From Thermoplasmata archaeon (GTDB lineage Archaea > Thermoplasmatota > Thermoplasmata > Sysuiplasmatales > Sysuiplasmataceae): a stretch of 36,391 bases of DNA. Shown here piece after piece: positions 25,399 through 34,834 of this stretch; the stretch's first letter is position 1, and each line of letters begins with the position of its first letter. Under the pieces are notes generated by a model. That model saw nothing but the letters and a program-made list of their open reading frames with translations, made no database searches and was not told where the DNA came from. A program made the translations under genes and the position numbers. The stretch is taken from contig JAKAVR010000017.1 of the NCBI GenBank assembly GCA_021817225.1, positions 1 through 36,391 of the forward strand. Reading direction: 5' to 3'.

Positions 25399-27858
25399 TT
25401 GGAAACGATTGTAAGGCAAGATCGTGAGAAGGAGACGGGAACAGCCCCCGGCAGAACAGGGGAGCTCGTTGGCCGTGACTTGCCAAGACGTGAAGGGTAC
25501 AGGTTTGTTCAGGGAACGGGCGAGTTCGCTGCTGACGTAATCTTTGCCAGCGCCCTCAGTATTGCGCTGTACAGGAGCCCGTATGCTCACGCGAGAATAG
25601 TGAAAATTGACAAATCCAGGGCGCTTGCAACGCCCGGTGTCGTCGCCGTCTTCACCGGTTCGGACATGATTGAAAGCGGTCTCAAAAAGGAAGGGATGCG
25701 GATGGCTGGCCAGTCACAGGAACGGTATCCCCTTGCGGTCGGTAAAGTGCGGTACAACGGGGAGCCGGTGGTCGCAGTAATCGCAGATTCTCAGTACACC
25801 GCCGAGGACGGCGTCAGCGCAGTGGAAGTGGAGTTTGAGCAGCTCGAGCCAAGCCTGGATCCCTACAAGTCAGTTGACGGTCATGACACTTCGCTTTTGC
25901 ATGAAGGAACCAAGAGCAATGTGGTCTTTGAAAAAGTCTACAAATACGGTGATGTGGATGGCGCGTTTGCGAAGGCACAGAAGATCATAAGGAGGAACAG
26001 GCTGTACGTGCCGAGGTTCACGTCCGCTCCCCTTGAACCAACAACAATCCAGGCAGACTTCAACCCCCGTCAGAACAGCCTCTACGTTAGCGGGAGCCTC
26101 AAATCATCGGAATTAACAAGGCAGATGCTGGCAAAGTACCTCGGCGTCCCCTTCACTTCTATCCACGTCTACATACCAGACGTCGGTGGCTCATTCGGTG
26201 TCAAGAATCATGGTGAGTGGGTGCTGCTTTGTGCTTGGATAGCAAGACAGCTTGGGAAAGCTGTGAAGTATGTTTCAACTCAGTCGGAAATGCTTACGGC
26301 TTCACAGCATGCGGAAGAGATATGGTGGGACGCTGAAATGGCGGTCGACCTGGACGGCACAATTCACGGATTCAGGGCCAGGTGCATACATGACCAGGGT
26401 GCATATACCAGCCTGCGGGGCATTGCGAACCAGCTCCGCAACCCGGCGGAGCAGTACAGGTTCAAAAGCTTCCAGCTGGACATAAGGGAAGTACTTACCA
26501 ACAAGGTTCCCTGCGGCTCCAACAGGGGTTATGCGAAGCTGCACCACGTGTTCATGCTCGAACGACTGATAGATGCTGCAGCGAAGGAGCTGGGCATCGA
26601 TCCTGTGGAGATCAGGCGCAGGAACCTGGTGCTGCCCGAGGAAATGCCGTACACGGCCCCCAACGGTGCGGTGTACGACGGTGGGGACTATCCAGAGTTG
26701 CTCAGGCTAACCGCCGAGCTGTTTGACTATGAGGGGTTCAGGAAAAAGCAGGAGGAATGGCGAAAGCAGGGAAGATACGTGGGATGCGGCGTTGCTCTTG
26801 GAATGGAATCCAACCCATCAACCGAGGCGAAGGAGCTCAACGTCCTGCCGCTCGAACAGGTGTCCAAAGGAACGGGCAACCAGGAGGCAGCATCGGTAGA
26901 GATCAACCAGTTCGGAAAGGTCCTTGTCACTGCAGGGGACATACCGCAAGGACAGGGACACGAAGTGACAAACGCCCAGATTGTTGCAGACACTTTAGGC
27001 ATGCCGTACGACGATATAACGATAACAAGCGGCTATGACTCGTGGCGGGACGCCTCTACACCGTTCTCCATCACCTCAAGCTGCAGATGGGCTGTGCTCG
27101 GAACAGGCGCGTTGATGGGGGCTTCCAGGCTTGTCAGGGAGAAGGTACTCAGGATTGCGTCCTATGTGCTGAATTCAAACAGCATTGAACTGAGCGCAGG
27201 TGTTGTGACGGACAAGGCAACTGGCAAAAGCGTGACAGTCGGTGAAATCGCGCGCCTTGCGTACATCGACCTGGAGAAGCTTCCCCCTGGAATTGAGCCT
27301 GGCCTGAAGTCAAGATACGTCTACAAGGCAAAGTACGATGTTGCTGGCGGCAGGGCAATTCCAGACGCCAATGGTTACTCAAACCTGTCAATGTCCTATG
27401 CGGCTGAAGCCACTTTTGTTGCTGTGGAGGTTGACAGGGAGACAAACGAGGTCAAGATACTCAACTTGAGCAAGACAGGCGATTGCGGAAGGCAGATCAA
27501 CCCGGGTGTCGTTGCATCCTTGGAACATGGGGCGATCGCGGACCAGGTTGGATTTGCGCTGTTCATGAAGATGGACTATGATGAGAATGGGCAGCTGCTC
27601 ACTTCGACGTTCAAGGATTATGTCGTGCCACTTGCTTCAGACTTGCCCAGCTTCCACCTGGGCCATCTTGAGACGCCATCACTTTTCACGCCGCTTGGCG
27701 TCAAGGGAATGGCGGAGGGTGCAGGCACGCCTGCTGTTGCAACAATAGCTGCCATTGAAGATGCTCTTGAGCCTCTTGGAATTACGCTGGACGAGGTCCA
27801 TATCACTCCAAGCGATCTGCACAGGCTGATAAGCAAGAAGCAGTCACAGAGTTCCTGA
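25399..27858 (+). CDS. Xanthine dehydrogenase/aldehyde oxidase family molybdopterin-binding (large) subunit
   Basis: TTG start; RREGYRFVQGTGEFAADV..., DVGGSFGVKNHGEW, GDIPQGQGHEVTNAQIVADTLG, LGVKGMAEGAGTPAVATIAAIEDAL. Confidence 0.88.
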   Translation: METIVRQDREKETGTAPGRTGELVGRDLPRREGYRFVQGTGEFAADVIFASALSIALYRSPYAHARIVKIDKSRALATPGVVAVFTGSDMIESGLKKEGMRMAGQSQERYPLAVGKVRYNGEPVVAVIADSQYTAEDGVSAVEVEFEQLEPSLDPYKSVDGHDTSLLHEGTKSNVVFEKVYKYGDVDGAFAKAQKIIRRNRLYVPRFTSAPLEPTTIQADFNPRQNSLYVSGSLKSSELTRQMLAKYLGVPFTSIHVYIPDVGGSFGVKNHGEWVLLCAWIARQLGKAVKYVSTQSEMLTASQHAEEIWWDAEMAVDLDGTIHGFRARCIHDQGAYTSLRGIANQLRNPAEQYRFKSFQLDIREVLTNKVPCGSNRGYAKLHHVFMLERLIDAAAKELGIDPVEIRRRNLVLPEEMPYTAPNGAVYDGGDYPELLRLTAELFDYEGFRKKQEEWRKQGRYVGCGVALGMESNPSTEAKELNVLPLEQVSKGTGNQEAASVEINQFGKVLVTAGDIPQGQGHEVTNAQIVADTLGMPYDDITITSGYDSWRDASTPFSITSSCRWAVLGTGALMGASRLVREKVLRIASYVLNSNSIELSAGVVTDKATGKSVTVGEIARLAYIDLEKLPPGIEPGLKSRYVYKAKYDVAGGRAIPDANGYSNLSMSYAAEATFVAVEVDRETNEVKILNLSKTGDCGRQINPGVVASLEHGAIADQVGFALFMKMDYDENGQLLTSTFKDYVVPLASDLPSFHLGHLETPSLFTPLGVKGMAEGAGTPAVATIAAIEDALEPLGITLDEVHITPSDLHRLISKKQSQSS

Positions 27859-28003
27859 CCACCGTCCGGTGCCGCAATCCGCCGCCATGGGCATCTCCCT
27901 GTCGCAATGGAAACAGGACAGGGTGGTTGGTTTGGGAAGCAGGGTGATTCCCGTTTCCAGTCCATTTATGCAGCAAAGCCCGACAGAACAAGATTTATAA
28001 AGC

Positions 28004-28240
28004 ATGCGCAAAATGGACCACCAAATGGCTGAAGAGATATCCGGAAGAAGGTTCAAGTTTGCCGCTTCAGTCGCCATGCTCATCATAGGTGTATTGTTCT
28101 ACTGGCTTTACGGCCTGTCATATGGAGAGTGGAACCTGTTTCTGCCAGGGAATGACGGCGTCTACTCGGTCGTTGTCTTCTTTGTCGGCATAGGGATTGT
28201 GGGTTCGGTACTTTACAGGAAGAGACCGGCCGGCCAGTAA
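28004..28240 (+). CDS. Small two-TM membrane protein, hypothetical
   Basis: 78 aa; two hydrophobic segments (FAASVAMLIIGVLFYWLYG, VYSVVVFFVGIGIVGSVLY). TATA-like atttataaa just upstream. Confidence 0.55.
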   Translation: MRKMDHQMAEEISGRRFKFAASVAMLIIGVLFYWLYGLSYGEWNLFLPGNDGVYSVVVFFVGIGIVGSVLYRKRPAGQ

Positions 28241-29638
28241 CTACATCGGTTTTGACACGACCGCCTCTATTTCCGTTTCCTTGGCGCAGACGATGCATCT
28301 TCCGCTTCCGCTTGTTTTCCAATCCGGGATGCCAAGGATGCTAGATCCGGTCTGTTCATCGATCGTCTTTCCGCATGTTTCATTGCCGCACCACCAGACG
28401 ATGTTGAGGCCCGGCCCTATCTCTTTCAGGTTCGCGACGCGATGCTCCGTGGCCTTCTCCCTCTCTGTTGCAATTTTCAGCATGCTTTCTTCTATGCTGT
28501 GCAGCAGCGCCGTGACATCTTTTTCAAGCGAGGCAGTTCCTATGCTCTGCTTTTTTCCGCTGTCCCTCCTGACGGCAGTCACGAACTTGTCACTCGCCTC
28601 CCTCTTTCCAACCTCAAGCCGCAGTGGCACGCCCTTGCCTTCCCATTCGTAGTATTTGTTCCCGGGCCTGAGATCCCTGCTGTCAAGTCTGGTCCTGATT
28701 CCTGTTGAGACAAGTCTTGCCGCGACTTCGGCCGCTGCCCTGTCAATTATCTCGCTTTCCCCTTTCTTGAGGACAGGAACAACCACTACCTGAATGGGGG
28801 CGATCGGAGGGGGGAAAATGAGTCCCTTGTCATCGCCATGCACCGCGACCACTGCGCCAAGCATCCTTTCGCTCAATCCGTAAGTGGTTTGGAATACAGG
28901 CTTGCGCTGCCCGTCCTCGTCTTCAAAATATATGTTGTACGGGATGGAGAAGTTGTTCCTGTACTGGTGTATTGACGCGATCTGCAGCGTCCTCCCATCA
29001 GGGAGTACCGTGTCTATCGCCTTCGTGTAGTATGCACCTGGGAATTTGTCCCAGTCAGGCCTCGTGTGAATTCGGAATGGAAGGCAGAGCGCCCGGGCTA
29101 TTCCTCTCATTATGTCGAGGTCCTCGGCTATCTGGCCCTCTGCCTCCTCGAAGGTTGCGTGGCATGTGTGCCCCTCTATGAAATGGATTTCCCTCACCCT
29201 TATGAATGCCCTTGTCTGCTTTGTTTCGTACCTGAATGTGTTCACTATCTGGTACACCCTCAATGGGAGGTCAGCATGCGACCTTATCCATGTTGAAAAA
29301 AGGGGGTACATTGCTGTTTCGCTTGTTGGCCTGAGCAGTAGTTTTATGTCAAGGTCGTTGTCGCCTGCCTTTGTGACCCAGTAGACCTGCGAGTCGAATC
29401 CCTTTATGTGGTCCTTCTCCTTCTGGAACTGGTCCTCGGGTATTAGCAGAGGGAAATTCACCTCGTCATGTCCCCTTGAATCGAATTCCTCCCTGACTTT
29501 GGAGTCGATTAGCAGCATCGCCTTCCATCCGTAAGGTGGCCATACATTGAGTCCCTTGACCGGATATCTCTTGTCTGTGAGGTTGTTTTCCTCTATGACG
29601 GTGTTGTACCACTCGCTGAAATTCTCTTCCTTCTTCAA
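28241..29638 (-). CDS. proS: Prolyl-tRNA synthetase, archaeal/eukaryotic type
   Basis: NFSEWYNTVIEENNLTDKRYPVKGLNVWPPYGWKAMLLIDS; LLRPTSETAMYPLFSTWIRSHADLPLRVYQIVNTFRYETKQTRAFIRVREIHFIEGHT; C-terminal Cys-rich domain. Confidence 0.95.
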   Translation of the reverse strand: MKKEENFSEWYNTVIEENNLTDKRYPVKGLNVWPPYGWKAMLLIDSKVREEFDSRGHDEVNFPLLIPEDQFQKEKDHIKGFDSQVYWVTKAGDNDLDIKLLLRPTSETAMYPLFSTWIRSHADLPLRVYQIVNTFRYETKQTRAFIRVREIHFIEGHTCHATFEEAEGQIAEDLDIMRGIARALCLPFRIHTRPDWDKFPGAYYTKAIDTVLPDGRTLQIASIHQYRNNFSIPYNIYFEDEDGQRKPVFQTTYGLSERMLGAVVAVHGDDKGLIFPPPIAPIQVVVVPVLKKGESEIIDRAAAEVAARLVSTGIRTRLDSRDLRPGNKYYEWEGKGVPLRLEVGKREASDKFVTAVRRDSGKKQSIGTASLEKDVTALLHSIEESMLKIATEREKATEHRVANLKEIGPGLNIVWWCGNETCGKTIDEQTGSSILGIPDWKTSGSGRCIVCAKETEIEAVVSKPM

Positions 29639-29704
29639 CTAAACCACTTGGCCCAGCAGGTGTGTATGTAAAATGGTGGCGCTTATAAACGTAATCTTCA
29701 TCAC

Positions 29705-30580
29705 TCAGGCCCGCAGCTCTAAAAGATGCTCAAGTATGAGCGGGGCGACCGAGACTGCCGATGCCTCCGTCTCGATTGTATCTGTGGAAATGACTTCGTC
29801 TGCGAGTTCCCTCAGCTTCGGCAGTGCATTGCCTGTGAAGAGGCCGTGCGTGCAACCCGCAAATATGCGTTTCGCGCCAAGCTCCTTTAGCCGTTTCATT
29901 GCTGCTATCATTGAACTACCGGTGGCAATTATGTCGTCAACAATCAGGACCGTCTTGTCCTTGACATCAACCTTCTTCGGGTACAGCTTGACATTTGTTG
30001 AGTCAATCCTCTCCTTGAGGAAGTAGTCATAGTCGCAGCCGATTTCCTTCGCGGCTATTTTCGCGTATTCGACAGCTCTAAGTCCTCCGTCCGGCGATAT
30101 CACTGTGTCAATCTTGCGCTTCCTGAAGTATTTCGCTATCTGGGGAGAGGCGACAAAGTTCTTCGTCTTCGTATTCCGTATGTATTTTGATACCCCTTCA
30201 GCGTGCAGGTCGACAGTCAATATTTCGTCAAACCTGTTGTCCAGGATTCCGGCGATTACTTCAGCACTCACTGATTCGCCCTCCTTGAAGAGTTTGTCCT
30301 GACGCTGATAACCGTAATAAGGAACAAGCAGCCTGACGGAATTCGGTTTTCTCCTCACGACTGCATCGTGGAGCAGCAGCGTTTCAATTATGTTGCTGTC
30401 CGGAAAAGTTGCCGAAACAATTACTACATCCTTCTTTTCGAGCGGGGAAACGACACGCACATAACTCTCACCGTCGGGAAAGCGTTTCAACTCCGTCGAA
30501 GCAAGTTCCCACCCGGCTTCAGCCGCAAGGTGCTCGGAAAGCAATCTGCTGCTCGAACCTCTTACTACGATCACGGGCAC
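29705..30580 (-). CDS. prs: Ribose-phosphate pyrophosphokinase
   Basis: RFPDGESYVRV, LVPYYGYQRQDKLFKEGESVSAEVIAGIL, DLHAEGVSKY, VLIVDDIIATGSSMIAAMKRLKELGA. Confidence 0.93.
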   Translation of the reverse strand: MPVIVVRGSSSRLLSEHLAAEAGWELASTELKRFPDGESYVRVVSPLEKKDVVIVSATFPDSNIIETLLLHDAVVRRKPNSVRLLVPYYGYQRQDKLFKEGESVSAEVIAGILDNRFDEILTVDLHAEGVSKYIRNTKTKNFVASPQIAKYFRKRKIDTVISPDGGLRAVEYAKIAAKEIGCDYDYFLKERIDSTNVKLYPKKVDVKDKTVLIVDDIIATGSSMIAAMKRLKELGAKRIFAGCTHGLFTGNALPKLRELADEVISTDTIETEASAVSVAPLILEHLLELRA

Positions 30581-30667
30581 TGGTAGCTTTTCGTATTTCT
30601 TATTAATATCGGTCTGTGAATTCCGTCTGGGTGCGCCGCAGCCGTATCTGGAACGTGTGGCGATTGG

Positions 30668-31201
30668 TCATTCCTGAGGCTTGTTCGACTTGCTTTCGAG
30701 TGTGTGCCAGTCGATCACCCGCTGGATAATTTTTCTTGTTCCGTTGAGGTCGTAGTCCATTTTGGAAAGCCTCACTATCTTGATGCCCTGGAGTCCCCGT
30801 TTCTTCATCTGCATTTCCAGCTCCTTCTCGTCGAACCGCTGATCGTAGCCGAGCGCTATGATGTCGGGCCGAATCTCCTCCACTGTCTTGTATATGTCAT
30901 CCTCATGCCCGAGAACTGCCCTGTCAACCGGTTTGAGTGCGGCAACGAGTTCCACGCGCATTTTGCCCGGGGTGATGGGTTCATGCTTCATTTTCCTTAC
31001 AGTCGCATCTGTCGCTACGACGACAACCAGCTCGTCCCCCAGTTTTCTTGCCTCCTGCAGATAATGCAGATGGCCGAGGTGGACTATATCGAACACACCG
31101 GATGCCATTACTCTTACTGGTTTTTTGACTTCGAGAATATGAAATCCCTTCGGGTGGTCGTTGAAGTAGCGAACACGCGGTTGTATTTTGCTTTTGCCCA
31201 T
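30668..31201 (-). CDS. ribL: Archaeal FAD synthase / cytidylyltransferase-family nucleotidyltransferase
   Basis: VRVMASGVFDIVHLGHLHYLQEARKLGDELVVVVATDATVRKMKHEPITPGKMRVELVAALKPVDRAVLG...DIIALGYDQ. Confidence 0.82.
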   Translation of the reverse strand: MGKSKIQPRVRYFNDHPKGFHILEVKKPVRVMASGVFDIVHLGHLHYLQEARKLGDELVVVVATDATVRKMKHEPITPGKMRVELVAALKPVDRAVLGHEDDIYKTVEEIRPDIIALGYDQRFDEKELEMQMKKRGLQGIKIVRLSKMDYDLNGTRKIIQRVIDWHTLESKSNKPQE

Positions 31202-31235
31202 GCTTGAATGCAGGCAGGCACTATGCGCAGACAGC

Positions 31236-32339
31236 ATGCGTAAAATAGTGGTCGGCGATCACATGCGCATGACCCAGCAGGCGGCAATTCTTGACGATGC
31301 AGGTGGAAGGGCGGCAATCGACAAGAGCAACATGTCAAAGGCAATCGCATCCTTCCCTTTCCAGCTTGAGAAAGGCTGGGAACTCAGCAAGGGTATCGGC
31401 CCCGCCTCGTTCGGCTTCTGCCCTTCGAGCATTGTTCTGTCGGGAATGGGCGGCTCCGCTATTGGGGGCGATGTGCTGGCGGATGCAATGAGGGGGCTAA
31501 GTGGTTTCAGGGTGGACATCAACAGGACTTATTCGCTGCCCAGGAAACTGGACAAAGGCGTTCTTCATGTGGGTGTCAGCTATTCCGGCAATACGGAGGA
31601 GACAATTTCGAGCTTCAAAGAAGGATTGGAAAGAAAAGTACCTTCGCTTGGAATATCATCCGGTGGTAAACTCGAAGAAATGTGCAACCGGGAGTCTGTT
31701 CCATTCCTGAAGTTACCGCACGGAATTCAGCCGAGGGCCGCACTCGGATACATGCTATCCGCATTGCTCGGCATGGTTTCGAGGCTGGGCATATATGACT
31801 TCTCGGGCAGCATTATGGAGTCAATTCAATCCGCCAGGACAGCTGCAGCCTCCGTTGCACCGGATGTTCCGCTCGAAAAGAACGGTGCCAAGCAGCTCGC
31901 AGCATGGCTTGGAAGCTCTACGCCTGTGATTATTTCGACGCCTGCTGTATTCTCCGCAGCTGAAAGGATGAAGACACAGGTCAACGAGAATGCGAAGAGG
32001 TTTGCATGGCTGATGACTGTTCCGGAAGCGAATCACAATGACTGGATACCGCTTCGCCTTGATGCAACGGTAGGACGCTACAAGGCGATAATACTCGAAG
32101 GTGTGGAGAACAATCCCCTTCTCAGGCGGAGAATGGGGATCGTGGAGGAGATGCTTGGTGAAAACATGAGCATCAGGAAAGTTGCCTCCCTTCATGGCGG
32201 TATTCTCGACGAACTGCTCAGATACATTGTAATCGGGGACCACATGAGCTACTATCTTGCATTGCTCGGGTCGACGGATCCCACGCCCGTCGAACCGATA
32301 GAGGCGCTGAAGAAAGAGATTGATTCGAGAAGCCTGTGA
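31236..32339 (+). CDS. Bifunctional phosphoglucose/phosphomannose isomerase
   Basis: LSGMGGSAIGGDVLADAM, HVGVSYSGNTEETISSFKEGL, PEANHNDWIP, EPIEALKKEI. Start could also be 31263. Confidence 0.88.
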   Translation: MRKIVVGDHMRMTQQAAILDDAGGRAAIDKSNMSKAIASFPFQLEKGWELSKGIGPASFGFCPSSIVLSGMGGSAIGGDVLADAMRGLSGFRVDINRTYSLPRKLDKGVLHVGVSYSGNTEETISSFKEGLERKVPSLGISSGGKLEEMCNRESVPFLKLPHGIQPRAALGYMLSALLGMVSRLGIYDFSGSIMESIQSARTAAASVAPDVPLEKNGAKQLAAWLGSSTPVIISTPAVFSAAERMKTQVNENAKRFAWLMTVPEANHNDWIPLRLDATVGRYKAIILEGVENNPLLRRRMGIVEEMLGENMSIRKVASLHGGILDELLRYIVIGDHMSYYLALLGSTDPTPVEPIEALKKEIDSRSL

Positions 32340-32506
32340 CTCTACGATGTCTCAGTCATCGGCTTAGGTGGCGGCAGCTACACCCCGCCCTATGCAGCAC
32401 TGGTTTCCTGTTCACTTTCAGCTGCGGGAAGCTGATCAGGATTGGCACGTTTTGAAAACATAAGTTTGAAATACTGATACGGTCAATGTTTTAATCCCGT
32501 GAACCG

Positions 32507-34126
32507 ATGAAATACATTTTTGTCACGGGCGGTGTAATTTCTGGACTTGGAAAGGGGACAACCGCAGCCGCGCTGGGCAGGCTTCTTGTTGCGAGGGGAT
32601 TTCGCGTCACCGCGATTAAAATCGATCCTTATCTGAACATAGATGCGGGCACAATGAATCCTTTTGAGCATGGCGAGGTATTCGTCATGGATGATGGAGG
32701 CGAGGTGGACCTTGACCTGGGAACGTATGAGCGATTCCTCGACGTCAGCCTTTCAAAAGACCACAACATAACAACAGGCAAGATCTACCTTTCTGTCATA
32801 AACAAGGAGAGAGATGGCGTCTATCTGGGCAAGACCGTTCAGATAATACCACACATAACCAATGAGATCAAGCGGCGTATTGCCGCTGCGGCCGAGTCAT
32901 CGGGCGCCGAAATAGCGCTCATAGAGCTGGGGGGAACTGTGGGTGACATAGAGTCGATGCCCTTCCTCGAGGCAGTCCGTCAGATGAGCATGGAGATGGG
33001 AGGAAGGAACGGCCACAGGGAATTCCTCTTCATACACACAACACTGATCCCTGAAGTCGGCTCGGTTGGGGAGCAGAAGACCAAGCCCACACAGCACTCG
33101 GTCAGGGAACTCAGGGCAATAGGAATCGATCCTGATTTGATTATAGCGAGAGCCGAGAGGGATATAGAGCCCGAGATAAAGAAGAAGATATCACTTTTCT
33201 GTAACGTGCCTGTTGAAGCGGTCATAAGCGCACCGAACCTCCCCTCGATATACGGACTCCCCATGTGGCTCGAGGAGCAGCATGTTGCCGAATATGTCCT
33301 CAGGAAGCTCGGTCTTGCCGGAGGCGTTCCTGAACTCTCACTGTGGAAGGAGTTCTACCTGAAGCTTGAACACCCCAGATATTTCGTGGATGTGGCAATA
33401 GTGGGAAAGTACACCGAGTTGGCTGACGCATACATAAGCCACATTGAGGCCTTCCATCATGTTGGCGCAGCGACAGAGTGCAAGGTTAATACAAGATTCA
33501 TTGAATCCGAGGATCTTGAGAAGAAGGGGGCAGAAAAACTTCTTTCCAGTTCGGATGCAATACTTGTTCCAGGAGGCTTTGGCTCACGGGGTATAGAGGG
33601 AAAGATAAGCGCGGCGGGATACGCGCGAAGTTCAAACAAGCCGTTCCTCGGCATTTGCCTTGGATTCCAGTGTGCCGTTATAGAGTATGCCAGAAGCGTC
33701 CTTGGATGGGACAACGCAAACAGCACGGAATTCAATCCAGATTCGCCTCATCCGGTCATAGACCTCCTGCCCGAACAAAGGGAGGTGTCGGAGAAAGGGG
33801 GAACGATGAGACTTGGCGCTCACAAGGTTGTGCTTGAACCCGAATCTCTCGCTGCAAAGCTGTACTCGTCCACAACCATCTATGAGCGTCACAGGCACAG
33901 GTTTGAAATCAATCCGGAGCTTATATCGGACCTCACATCAAGAGATCTGAGATTTACAGGCAAGTCCGAAGACAGCAGAAGGATGGAGGTTGCAGAACTC
34001 CGCTCCAACGACTACTTCGTCGGTTCCCAGTTCCACCCCGAGTTCAAGTCAAGACCTGGCCGGCCATCCCCTCTGCACATGGGGCTGATAATGGCCGCAC
34101 TGAAGCAGAAATACGGGACAACATGA
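32507..34126 (+). CDS. pyrG: CTP synthase
   Basis: MKYIFVTGGVISGLGKGTTAAALGRLL, KIDPYLNIDAGTMNPFEHGEVFV, GVYLGKTVQIIPHITNEIK, FLGICLGFQCAVIEYARSVLG, GSQFHPEFKSRP. Confidence 0.97.
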   Translation: MKYIFVTGGVISGLGKGTTAAALGRLLVARGFRVTAIKIDPYLNIDAGTMNPFEHGEVFVMDDGGEVDLDLGTYERFLDVSLSKDHNITTGKIYLSVINKERDGVYLGKTVQIIPHITNEIKRRIAAAAESSGAEIALIELGGTVGDIESMPFLEAVRQMSMEMGGRNGHREFLFIHTTLIPEVGSVGEQKTKPTQHSVRELRAIGIDPDLIIARAERDIEPEIKKKISLFCNVPVEAVISAPNLPSIYGLPMWLEEQHVAEYVLRKLGLAGGVPELSLWKEFYLKLEHPRYFVDVAIVGKYTELADAYISHIEAFHHVGAATECKVNTRFIESEDLEKKGAEKLLSSSDAILVPGGFGSRGIEGKISAAGYARSSNKPFLGICLGFQCAVIEYARSVLGWDNANSTEFNPDSPHPVIDLLPEQREVSEKGGTMRLGAHKVVLEPESLAAKLYSSTTIYERHRHRFEINPELISDLTSRDLRFTGKSEDSRRMEVAELRSNDYFVGSQFHPEFKSRPGRPSPLHMGLIMAALKQKYGTT

Positions 34127-34192
34127 GCCTAACCACCGGTGACTATCTATATATTGATGCTTCAATAACACTTCTGCTGCAGAAGCAAGGGA

Positions 34193-34828
34193 TTGGTTGA
34201 ACTGACAGAAAATTACGATTATCAGAAACTGCTCAAACGGGCAAAGAAGGAAATCCCGGACTCGCTCTCCACGGGAGAGCGTTTCCAGGTCCCGGAGCCC
34301 GACGTCACGCTTGAGGGAAAGAACTCCGTACTCCGCAATTTCATGGACATAGCCGAGAGACTCCGGAGGGATCCGCAGCACCTTCTGCAGTACCTGCTGA
34401 GGGAATTGGGGACACCGGGCACGCTCGAAGGCAGGAGGGTAGTGTTCAAATCCAAGGTGAACCCTTCCCAGCTGTCCGAAAGGATCAGGGAATATACCGT
34501 GTCGTATGTTATCTGTTCCGAGTGCGGCAGGCCTGACACGAAGCTCGTCAAGGACGGCCGCGTCCATTTTCTAGAATGTGAGGCATGCGGTGCGACGAGA
34601 CCGGTGAGCATCAAACGTGCAGCCGCGGTTCAGGAGGGTCCGGCTGTTAGGGAAGGCGCGATCCTGGAAGTAATGATTGAGGACACAGGGTCGAGGGGCG
34701 ATGGCATCGCGAGGATAGACAAATACATCATATATGTGCAGGGAGCGCAGAAGGGTCAACGTGTGAACGTGAAGATCACAAGGGTGACGGGAACCATTTC
34801 CTTCGCAACCATTGCACCGCCGCAGTGA
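34193..34828 (+). CDS. Translation initiation factor 2 subunit beta with C-terminal TRAM domain
   Basis: NFMDIAERLRRDPQHLLQYLLRELGTPGTLEGRRVVFKSKV, zinc ribbon CSECGRPDTKLVKDGRVHFLECEACGA, then EVMIEDTGSRGDGIARIDKYIIYVQGAQKGQRVNVKITRV (TRAM). Confidence 0.92.
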   Translation: MVELTENYDYQKLLKRAKKEIPDSLSTGERFQVPEPDVTLEGKNSVLRNFMDIAERLRRDPQHLLQYLLRELGTPGTLEGRRVVFKSKVNPSQLSERIREYTVSYVICSECGRPDTKLVKDGRVHFLECEACGATRPVSIKRAAAVQEGPAVREGAILEVMIEDTGSRGDGIARIDKYIIYVQGAQKGQRVNVKITRVTGTISFATIAPPQ

Positions 34829-34834
34829 CGGTGT

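Noticed and set aside
29385-29405. tRNA T-arm-like string gcgagtcgaatccc
   Set aside because: Lies inside proS with no cloverleaf around it.
31188-31236. Extended N-terminus of the PGI/PMI ORF
   Set aside because: Overlaps the start of divergent ribL; starts at 31236 or 31263 are more plausible.
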